7,099 nt of DNA, taken from the NCBI GenBank assembly GCA_035627675.1, contig DASPLH010000147.1, forward strand, positions 1-7,099. Reading direction: 5' to 3'. The notes under the pieces are model-generated. The model saw nothing but the letters and a program-made list of their open reading frames with translations, was not told the origin of the DNA and searched no databases. This stretch comes from DASPLH01 sp035627675. GTDB lineage: Bacteria; Acidobacteriota; Terriglobia; Terriglobales; Acidobacteriaceae. This document shows positions 1 through 4,768 of this stretch, piece by piece. The translations under genes and the position numbers were made by a program. Each line of letters starts with the position of its first letter. Within the stretch, counting starts at the first letter, position 1.

Positions 1-131
1 CCCTCGAGCAGGCGATCGACCGCGCCGGCTTGAAGGCCGGGAACAAGGGATACGAGGCAGCCATGGCCGCCGTCGAGATGGCTAATCTGAAGAAGGACGT
101 CGCACGCCAGGGCGCGGACGGCAGTCGTTAG
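1..131 (+). CDS. ribH: 6,7-dimethyl-8-ribityllumazine synthase, C-terminal end (partial)
   Basis: Only the last 42 codons are present; the reading frame begins at base 3 and ends with TAG at 129-131. The segment LEQAIDRAG followed by AGNKGYEAAMAAVEMANL is the characteristic C-terminal helix region of lumazine synthase, which in the family packs in the pentamer or icosahedral capsid. The enzyme condenses 5-amino-6-ribitylamino-uracil with 3,4-dihydroxy-2-butanone 4-phosphate in the penultimate step of riboflavin synthesis in the cytoplasm. The tail after the family core (KKDVARQGADGSR) is a short polar extension. The gene is followed after 14 bases by nusB on the same strand, the ribH-nusB pairing seen in many bacteria, so the two are probably co-transcribed. 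The active-site residues lie upstream of the window and cannot be checked. Confidence 0.92.
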   Translation, partial: LEQAIDRAGLKAGNKGYEAAMAAVEMANLKKDVARQGADGSR

Positions 132-145
132 GACCGGAAGAGACT

Positions 146-568
146 ATGGGTACACGCAGGAAATCACGGGAACTCGCGCTGCAAATGCTGTTCCAGTCCG
201 ATATGGGAAAGCAATCGCGCGAGCAGGTCGAGCGTACGTTCTGGGCCGAACGAAAGGATCTTGAAGAGGGCGTTCGAGGCTTCGCCGAGGACCTGTTCCG
301 GGTCGCGATGGAGCGTTCGGAAGAGATCGACGGCCTCATCGAGAAGCACGCCGAGAACTGGCGCATGGAGCGAATGGCTGCCGTGGATCGCAACGTTCTG
401 CGCGCCGGGGTCGCCGAGTTCCTCGGTTTCCCGAAGACGCCGCGACCGGTCATCATCAACGAAGCGCTGGAAATCGCACGGCGTTTCTCCAGTCCCGAAT
501 CCGTGCAATTCATCAACGGCGTGCTCGACAGCGTCGGGCGCGATCTCGACAAGAACTCCCGCAAGTAG
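146..568 (+). CDS. nusB: transcription antitermination factor NusB
   Basis: This 140-residue protein matches the usual NusB length (E. coli NusB is 139 residues). The N-terminus, RRKSRELALQMLFQSDM (residues 4-20), is the arginine-rich first helix typical of the family. Residues 72-92 (from WRMERMAAVDRNVLR) and 102-130 (VIINEALEIA, then RRFSSPESVQFINGVLDSV) are the conserved C-terminal core helices. NusB binds boxA RNA together with S10 (NusE) and joins the antitermination complex on rRNA operons. The ATG at 146 is supported by GGAAGAG (136-142), though the spacing is short. It starts 14 bases after the ribH stop, so it is likely translated from the same message. Nothing looks truncated. Confidence 0.97.
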   Translation: MGTRRKSRELALQMLFQSDMGKQSREQVERTFWAERKDLEEGVRGFAEDLFRVAMERSEEIDGLIEKHAENWRMERMAAVDRNVLRAGVAEFLGFPKTPRPVIINEALEIARRFSSPESVQFINGVLDSVGRDLDKNSRK

Positions 569-606
569 CTCCCCGCCATTACCGAAGTAATCTGGCGTAC
601 ACCTTA

Positions 607-631
607 ACAACGGGAATGGAATAGCCGTTGT
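607..631. repeat. inverted repeat downstream of nusB
   Basis: ACAACGG (607-613) and CCGTTGT (625-631) form a perfect 7-bp inverted repeat with an 11-base loop. No T-tract follows, so it is not a classical rho-independent terminator. It lies in the gap between nusB and the small downstream gene, where it could be an operator, an mRNA stability hairpin or chance. It overlaps the possible GTG start at 630, which slightly favours the later ATG at 666 for that gene. Confidence 0.4.
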
Positions 632-665
632 GGTGAGTGTTGACCTCCTCCGCGGCAGGTGCACG

Positions 666-908
666 ATGATCTGGTCCAGCGAAGCACGCAGGCTGCTCGA
701 CCAACTTCTTGCGTATGTTCCAAGTTTGCTGCGAGCCGACGTAGCCGAGAAGGCCAGGTTGGGCGCCGAGGCAAACACGCGGGAACAAGGCGGCACAGAA
801 GTCGAGGTGAACACGGCAGTGGAGGCGCTGATCGGCGTAGTGCCCGACCGCCTTCGGCCACGAATCCGCGAGGGGTTGGAGAGCACAGTCATCGACCATT
901 ATCGATGA
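666..908 (+). CDS. small helical protein, PCP_red-domain-like
   Basis: I read an 80-residue protein starting MIWSSEARRLL. It is predicted helical and charged, with no signal peptide or membrane segment. Residues 3-55 follow the spacing of the PCP_red domain (the small domain found at the C-terminus of the light-independent protochlorophyllide reductase B subunit and as stand-alone small proteins): a tryptophan then EA (W3, E6, A7), a proline and arginine (P19, R23), a helix with K29 and E35, then REQGGTEVEVNTAVEAL (39-55). This is recognition by eye and is uncertain. The ATG at 666 has AGGTG (657-661) ahead of it and starts right at the conserved tryptophan. A GTG at 630 in the same frame would add 12 poorly conserved-looking residues. 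The gene lies 97 bases after nusB and ends 54 bases before a terminator. No chlorophyll synthesis gene is visible, so a role in pigment reduction is not implied. A longer minus-strand frame covers the same bases but resembles no family. Confidence 0.68.
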   Translation: MIWSSEARRLLDQLLAYVPSLLRADVAEKARLGAEANTREQGGTEVEVNTAVEALIGVVPDRLRPRIREGLESTVIDHYR

Positions 909-962
909 ATTCTTCCGGCAGCGGTGACACGGATACGACCCTCGCGGCACAAGCCGACAATC

Positions 963-994
963 AAAAAGCCCTCGCCTTGAGCGAGGGCTTTTTT
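963..994. terminator. bidirectional rho-independent terminator
   Basis: GCCCTCGC (968-975) pairs perfectly with GCGAGGGC (981-988) around the loop CTTGA. Six T follow on the plus strand (989-994) and five A precede (963-967), giving a T-tract on the minus strand as well. It sits between two convergent genes, the small plus-strand gene ending at 908 and the minus-strand lipoprotein gene ending at 1011, and can stop transcription from both sides. Confidence 0.93.
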
Positions 995-1010
995 CGTGGC
1001 CGGGAGGTTG

Positions 1011-3053
1011 CTACCTGCTGCGAACCGCAACCAGGTCGGGGTTCACGGCAGTTCCCGACGGGTTCTTCAACGCGGGGTTGATCTGCTGTGCGTCGGAACC
1101 ATTGCTGAGCGAGATGCGGTGCACGTTCCCGTCGCTGGCTCCTACGTAGAATGACTGGCTGTCCGACGTGAATGCACCCGAATACACGGCATTCACGCTG
1201 CCGGTCAGGTTCACCGCCGCCGACGTTCCGCCGGTCAGGTTCGCCAGCCGGATTGCGTTGTCGCCGATCGCCACCGCCTTCGAACTGTCGGGCGAGACAT
1301 AGAGGCGCTTCGCGGCCACTCCGCCGAGGCTGATCGCCGAACGCGACTCGCTCACCGCCGGCGGGCATGCCTGCGAAATGCTCGCATCCGAAATCAACAC
1401 CAGCTCCGAGCCGTCCACTGCAACCGCACCCTTTCCGTCTGGAAGGGCGCGGACGACCGTGGGCGTTCCGGCAGTCTGCGAATCCACGTCGGTGGTCTGG
1501 TCGCAGGTTGCGCGCGCGGTGACCGCACCCGGTTGCGCCAGGTAGGCGATGCGTCCTCCGGCATGAACCGCGACGCTGTTCACGACGCCGGAAGCGTCAA
1601 CCGAGCGCGCCGTGCTCTGGCCGTCCCACACGTAGGCGACGGTGTCGCCCGTGGAAAGCCATGCGAAACGCGAGTCGGGAGCGAACGAAGCGCTGGTCAC
1701 GCCCGAGATGTTCTGCGTTCCGACCGGGAACTTGTTGATCGCATCGATGAAGTAAACCGCCGAAGAACTCGCGGCGATGACATTCGCGCCGTCCGGGGAT
1801 ATCGCGAGGACCTTCGCGTTCGCCGCCGAATCCATGCTGGAAATCGTAGCCGGACTTGCCGACACATCGACGATCAGCACGCCACCGCCGTCCGTACCCA
1901 GGACCACGCGGTTGCCCTGCTGGTTGATGAGTATCGAATTCGGAACGCGCGGCAACGTGATTGCGGTTCCCGGCGAGCCGTTGGAAGCGTCGATCGGGAC
2001 CAGGCTCGTGCTCTGCGTGCTGCCGGCGTAGATCGTGGGAGGGTTCATCGTGCCGGTGACGGTGCCTTGCACGAAGTTGCTGAAGGTGGCAGCCATGTTC
2101 TTGTTGCAGTTCGGGTGAGAACACGAGGCCAGCAACAGTCCCGTGGATCCGGAGTTCGTTGCCGTAGCCGTGGCCGTAAGCGAGGTCGATCCCGCCGTAT
2201 TGGTAAACGCGTAGAGGTTCGTGCTGAGGTACGACAGCGGCACCGAGCTCAGCGTCTTCCCCTTGCTGTCAACCGCAACGGCCACCAGAGCTTTCGTGCC
2301 GCCCTTCTCGACGGAGAACGCGTTGGTCGAGCCGCCGGCGGTGATCGTCAACTGCGTGACGGGACAAACGTTGACGGGAACCGAGGGGCTGTTCAGCCGT
2401 CCGAGACTGGCCCACACGCGGGTAATTCCTGGGATGGCTCCCTTGGCGAGCCCAGGGGTGGCTGCGTTGTCGAACTTGACCACCGTTGGATCGACGGCTC
2501 CCCACGTCGCGGGTCCGACGATGTCGGCCGGGATCTCGCAAGGGGTAGCTCCGCCGCAGACCACCGTGTCGTTGCTGTAGGCCTTGGCTTGCAACTGGAC
2601 CGTCTCCTCGACCGAGATGCAGCCCGCGGCCGGCGCTGCCACCTGGACGGTATCGACCTTCTGGTGGATGTAGACCTTGGAGGTGGCTGTGATCGACTTG
2701 TCGATTCGCAGGATCTTGGCCGTGATCGTGGCGCTGCCGGCGGTGGTTGCGGGCGTGCAGACGATGAAGTTCGCGTCCCACTTGCCGGCGCAGACCGCGC
2801 CCGCAGGCGACACCTGCACGAGGTTGGGGTCGCTGGAGGTGTACTCAAACTCCGCCAGCACGCCTGTGCCTCCGCTGTCCAGTGCCGAGGCCGTAACCTG
2901 CCCGACGTCGCCGTAGTTCAGCGACAGATTGGCCGGAACGATCGTGGCGCTTGCCGGGCCGCTGGGCGCGTTATCGCTGTCTCCGCCGCACGCGGACATT
3001 CCGAGGATAAGGGCAAAAGAGCAGAGGACTACCGATACTGGGAACCGCCGCAT
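1011..3053 (-). CDS. exported lipoprotein with Ig-like domains and a C-terminal beta-propeller
   Basis: The 680-residue product begins with MRR, a hydrophobic stretch (5-19) and a lipobox MSAC with the lipidated cysteine at 22, followed by a glycine/aspartate/serine-rich linker. It should be anchored in a membrane facing the periplasm or surface. Residues about 36-130, 134-230 and 233-330 are threonine/serine/valine-rich beta segments resembling bacterial Ig-like (Big_2 type) domains. From about 372 to 650 there are seven repeats of roughly 40 residues with SPDG-type turns (for example AISPDGANV near 418, FAPDSRF near 457, VSPDSSK near 586), as in YVTN/WD40-like seven-bladed propellers. Ten cysteines remain after the lipid cysteine (88, 99, 145, 166, 172, 230, 311, 316, 517, 563), several closely paired, which suggests disulfides. 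The start is well supported by GGAGG (3058-3062) four bases ahead of the ATG. No catalytic motif is visible. Such architectures usually mediate binding or adhesion; the ligand is unknown. Confidence 0.92.
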   Translation of the reverse strand: MRRFPVSVVLCSFALILGMSACGGDSDNAPSGPASATIVPANLSLNYGDVGQVTASALDSGGTGVLAEFEYTSSDPNLVQVSPAGAVCAGKWDANFIVCTPATTAGSATITAKILRIDKSITATSKVYIHQKVDTVQVAAPAAGCISVEETVQLQAKAYSNDTVVCGGATPCEIPADIVGPATWGAVDPTVVKFDNAATPGLAKGAIPGITRVWASLGRLNSPSVPVNVCPVTQLTITAGGSTNAFSVEKGGTKALVAVAVDSKGKTLSSVPLSYLSTNLYAFTNTAGSTSLTATATATNSGSTGLLLASCSHPNCNKNMAATFSNFVQGTVTGTMNPPTIYAGSTQSTSLVPIDASNGSPGTAITLPRVPNSILINQQGNRVVLGTDGGGVLIVDVSASPATISSMDSAANAKVLAISPDGANVIAASSSAVYFIDAINKFPVGTQNISGVTSASFAPDSRFAWLSTGDTVAYVWDGQSTARSVDASGVVNSVAVHAGGRIAYLAQPGAVTARATCDQTTDVDSQTAGTPTVVRALPDGKGAVAVDGSELVLISDASISQACPPAVSESRSAISLGGVAAKRLYVSPDSSKAVAIGDNAIRLANLTGGTSAAVNLTGSVNAVYSGAFTSDSQSFYVGASDGNVHRISLSNGSDAQQINPALKNPSGTAVNPDLVAVRSR

Positions 3054-3062
3054 GTAACCTCC

Positions 3063-3078
3063 CCGCGCACCCGCGCGG
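3063..3078 (-). promoter_or_regulatory. hairpin abutting the ribosome binding site of the lipoprotein gene
   Basis: CCGCGC (3063-3068) and GCGCGG (3073-3078) form a perfect 6-bp stem with a 4-base loop. In the minus-strand mRNA this hairpin ends directly against the GGAGG Shine-Dalgarno (3058-3062). It could limit ribosome access or protect the 5' end. No experiment or family supports a specific role. Confidence 0.4.
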
Positions 3079-3131
3079 CAGATTGTGGAAGGGAAAACGT
3101 CAGTTTAGAAGCTGGGGTAAGTTCGTGCAAG

Positions 3132-3153
3132 CCGCCGGAACGCACGCCGGCGG
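3132..3153. repeat. inverted repeat in the divergent intergenic region
   Basis: CCGCCGG (3132-3138) is repeated inversely as CCGGCGG (3147-3153) with an 8-base spacer. It lies about 80 bases upstream of the lipoprotein start and about 106 bases upstream of the str promoter -35 element. It may be an operator for either gene or a GC-rich chance palindrome. I see no convincing promoter hexamers for the minus-strand gene in this region. Confidence 0.35.
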
Positions 3154-3258
3154 GCCGAAAAAGTGCCGGGACGCCTTCCGGACCGCACTGTTCGCGCCTG
3201 CCGCAGTGCTACAATCGTTAAACCGTGGTGGACATTGATGTTTCCCCGCGGTACGTGA

Positions 3259-3287
3259 TTGACGCTGTCAGCCTGAGTTGCTATAGT
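3259..3287 (+). promoter_or_regulatory. sigma-70 type promoter of the str operon
   Basis: The -35 element TTGACG (3259-3264) matches five of six consensus positions. The -10 element TATAGT (3282-3287) also matches five of six. The spacer is exactly 17 bases. Transcription would start near 3293-3295, leaving an untranslated leader of about 410 bases before rpsL. No better promoter is visible closer to rpsL. Confidence 0.82.
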
Positions 3288-3293
3288 AGAACG

Positions 3294-3706
3294 GTTCTGC
3301 GAGTCTACTTTGGCGAAGTTGTCGGCTGAGTTGTAGAGTCAGGCCCAAGGATCGTTCCCGATCCGGTTTAGGGCTCCCTCGCTGAAACGTACCTGCGCTG
3401 CCTCTCGTGCAAATGCGAGGGGGTATGCAGGTCGCGGTTGCGAAACGGAGTGCCTCCTGCCGAAAGGCGGAGCAGAGTGCCACCGTCGCTTACCGGTAAA
3501 TCACGGAATCCCACGTTCCCCGTTGGAAGTTAGCGCGGGGAAGTATGGCCGAAAGCCCGAAGGCATTTTGGCCAGCCTTGAAAGGGTAAAAGCGGCAGCG
3601 TGCTGGTGTTTTGCCGCCGGCGCTGCTGTGATGTGGAGCTACGCGAGCGTTGCTCGCGGGCTTCAGGTGCGCGATTCGCGCCCGCATGACTTAAGGAGCT
3701 GCAAGA
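3294..3706 (+). ncRNA. long structured 5' leader of the str operon (candidate cis-regulatory RNA)
   Basis: Between the promoter and rpsL there is no convincing long gene, but a chain of stem-loops can be drawn. GGATCG/CGATCC (3349-3354/3359-3364) is enclosed by GCCC/GGGC (3343-3346/3371-3374). ACCTGC/GCAGGT (3391-3396/3427-3432) encloses CCTCTCG/CGAGGGG (3401-3407/3416-3422) across a 4x4 internal loop. GCG plus ACGG pairs with CCGT plus CGC (3440-3448/3483-3489) and encloses CTCC-T-GCC, a GAAA tetraloop, and GGC-GGAG (3454-3472). TTCCCCG/CGGGGAA pairs at 3516-3522/3536-3542. TGGCC/GGCCA pairs at 3546-3550/3570-3574. GCGGCAGCG pairs with CGCTGCTGT (3592-3600/3621-3629), continued inside by CTGGTG/CGCCGG. 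CGCGAGC/GCTCGCG pairs at 3642-3648/3652-3658, and GCGCG/CGCGC at 3669-3673/3677-3681. TTACCGGTAA (3490-3499) is a perfect palindrome. I recognise no known riboswitch, tRNA or SRP motif. None of the hairpins has a following T-tract, so simple attenuation is not indicated. Confidence 0.55.
3545..3589 (+). CDS. possible 14-codon upstream ORF in the str leader
   Basis: ATG at 3545 opens a frame MAESPKAFWPALKG ending in TAA at 3587-3589. GGGGA (3537-3541) lies three bases ahead as a weak, closely spaced ribosome binding site, and it forms the 3' arm of the leader hairpin 3516-3542, so it could be masked. The strong hairpin 3592-3629 begins two bases after the stop codon. This arrangement would fit a leader peptide whose translation affects folding, but a frame this short can easily arise by chance. 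Confidence 0.22.
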   Translation: MAESPKAFWPALKG

Positions 3707-4081
3707 GTGCCTACTTTTAATCAGTTGGTACGCAAGGGCCGCACGGCGCCCCGGTACAAGACGGCCAGCCCTGCTCTGCAGGCCTGCCCGCAGAAGCGCG
3801 GCGTCTGCACCCGCGTATATACGCAGACCCCGAAGAAGCCGAACTCGGCTCTTCGCAAGGTCGCCCGTGTTCGCCTGACCAACGGGATCGAAGTCACGAC
3901 CTACATTCCGGGCGTCGGACACAACCTCCAGGAGCACTCCATCGTGCTGATCCGCGGAGGCCGTGTGAAGGACCTTCCCGGCGTGCGTTACCACGTCATC
4001 CGTGGAACGCTGGACGCGACCGGTGTTGCCAACCGCAAACAGAGCCGCTCGAAGTACGGCGCAAAGCGCCCGAAGAGCTAA
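3707..4081 (+). CDS. rpsL: 30S ribosomal protein S12
   Basis: The 124-residue protein is full length for bacterial S12. It carries CPQKRGVCTRVYTQTPKKPNS (the universal decoding-centre loop, C27 to about 47) and HNLQEHSIVLIRGGRVKDLPG (72-92). S12 sits at the A-site of the small subunit and takes part in decoding accuracy and streptomycin response. Lysines 43 and 88, the usual streptomycin-resistance positions, are both wild type. Asp89, which is methylthiolated in E. coli, is present. The start is GTG, supported by AAGGAG (3693-3698) eight bases upstream and by the conserved N-terminus MPTFNQLVRKGR. It is the first gene of the str operon, after a leader of about 410 bases. Confidence 0.98.
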   Translation: MPTFNQLVRKGRTAPRYKTASPALQACPQKRGVCTRVYTQTPKKPNSALRKVARVRLTNGIEVTTYIPGVGHNLQEHSIVLIRGGRVKDLPGVRYHVIRGTLDATGVANRKQSRSKYGAKRPKS

Positions 4082-4097
4082 CGCAGGTTCGATTTCG

Positions 4098-4126
4098 CCC
4101 GCCGGCTCAACAGGGAGCCGTGCGGG
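4098..4126 (+). promoter_or_regulatory. strong intercistronic hairpin between rpsL and rpsG, candidate S7 autoregulatory site
   Basis: CCCGC and CGGCTC (4098-4108) pair with GAGCCG and GCGGG (4115-4126), giving 11 base pairs interrupted by a single bulged T (4121), with the loop AACAGG. It occupies the centre of the 87-base gap. In E. coli, S7 binds the S12-S7 intercistronic RNA and represses its own translation and coupled genes. The position matches, but I cannot show that this hairpin resembles the E. coli S7 target, and no T-tract follows, so it is not a terminator. Confidence 0.55.
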
Positions 4127-4168
4127 AGTACCGCCGGGAGATCCGGCTGGGAAGGGTAAAGGAAAAAG

Positions 4169-4639
4169 ATGCCAAGAAAAGGACATGTCCCCAAGCGCGA
4201 GCCGATGCCGGATCCGATCTACGGCTCCACGCTGGCCAATAAGTTCGTCAACGCCCTCATGTGGGATGGCAAGAAGAGCACCGCGCAGGGAATCTTCTAC
4301 AAGGCCATGGAGAACCTCGGACAGAAGGGCGGCGATGACGCCCTGAAGCTGTTCAAGAAGGCGGTGGAGAACTGCAAGCCGCTGCTTGAGGTCAAGACCC
4401 GCCGCGTCGGCGGCGCGAACTACCAGGTGCCGGTCGAAGTCAATCCCGATCGCCGCACCTCGCTGGCTCTTCGCTGGCTGATCAGCTACAGCCGCCAGCG
4501 TCCTGAAAAGGGCATGGTCGACAAGCTCACGAACGAGCTGCTGGACGCCGCCAACGGCAAGGGCGCCGCGATGAAGAAGAAGGAAGACGTTCACCGCATG
4601 GCCGAGGCCAACAAGGCGTTCGCGCACTTCCGCTGGTAA
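4169..4639 (+). CDS. rpsG: 30S ribosomal protein S7
   Basis: At 156 residues this is the standard bacterial S7 length. It starts MPRKGHVPKR, has the RNA-binding beta-ribbon region EVKTRRVGGANYQVPVEV (74-91), then RRTSLALRWL (95-104), and ends in the conserved MKKKEDVHRMAEANKAFAHF (135-154). S7 nucleates assembly of the 3' major domain of 16S rRNA and contacts tRNA at the E-site. The ATG at 4169 is preceded by AAAGGA (4158-4163) with a 5-base gap. It is the second gene of the str operon, and S7 is the known translational repressor of this operon in E. coli. Confidence 0.98.
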   Translation: MPRKGHVPKREPMPDPIYGSTLANKFVNALMWDGKKSTAQGIFYKAMENLGQKGGDDALKLFKKAVENCKPLLEVKTRRVGGANYQVPVEVNPDRRTSLALRWLISYSRQRPEKGMVDKLTNELLDAANGKGAAMKKKEDVHRMAEANKAFAHFRW

Positions 4640-4649
4640 GCAGGATTCA

Positions 4650-4672
4650 GGCGAGGTCCCTGGGGCCTCGCC
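4650..4672 (+). promoter_or_regulatory. hairpin just after rpsG
   Basis: GGCGAGG (4650-4656) pairs perfectly with CCTCGCC (4666-4672); TCC/GGG inside can extend the stem to ten pairs around a 3-base loop. It begins 11 bases after the rpsG stop. The downstream bases are not T-rich, so it is more likely an mRNA 3'-end stabiliser, processing site or partial pause than a terminator. Confidence 0.45.
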
Positions 4673-4691
4673 GATGCCATCGCACTCAGGC

Positions 4692-4706
4692 GGAGCAGGG
4701 TGCTCC
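4692..4706 (+). repeat. second small hairpin ahead of fusA
   Basis: GGAGCA (4692-4697) and TGCTCC (4701-4706) form a perfect 6-bp stem with a GGG loop. It lies about 60 bases before the fusA start and well clear of its ribosome binding site. The 129-base rpsG-fusA gap holds this and the preceding hairpin and no other recognisable element. Confidence 0.35.
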
Positions 4707-4768
4707 AACGATAGCCAACTAGCGCAGGTGCCCCACGCCGGCGCGATGACACGAAAAAGGAAATCGAA

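Noticed and set aside
579..950. Minus-strand open frame of 123 codons opposite the small PCP_red-like gene
   Set aside because: Its composition (many cysteines, histidines and prolines) looks random, and the plus-strand frame has a helical, domain-like pattern.
3210..3215. TACAAT as a second promoter -10 element upstream of the str promoter
   Set aside because: No acceptable -35 hexamer is found 16-18 bases upstream; the promoter at 3259-3287 is far better.
1533..3221. Plus-strand open frame of 562 codons opposite the lipoprotein gene
   Set aside because: The translation is extremely rich in arginine and low in hydrophobic residues, typical of a shadow frame, while the minus strand has a clear signal peptide, lipobox and domains.
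3592..3629. Leader hairpin considered as a transcription attenuator
   Set aside because: The stem is strong but is not followed by a run of T, so rho-independent termination is not supported.
3294..3706. Known riboswitch or small RNA classes in the str leader (cobalamin, guanidine ykkC, TPP, fluoride, SRP RNA, tRNA)
   Set aside because: The conserved motifs of these classes, as far as I can recall them, are not present; a covariance model scan would be decisive.
3523..3720. Plus-strand 65-codon frame in the str leader overlapping the rpsL start
   Set aside because: It begins with TTG without a ribosome binding site, runs over the rpsL start in another frame, and shows no family resemblance.
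3530..4708. Minus-strand open frame of 392 codons opposite rpsL and rpsG
   Set aside because: It covers two certain ribosomal protein genes on the other strand and has no recognisable motif.
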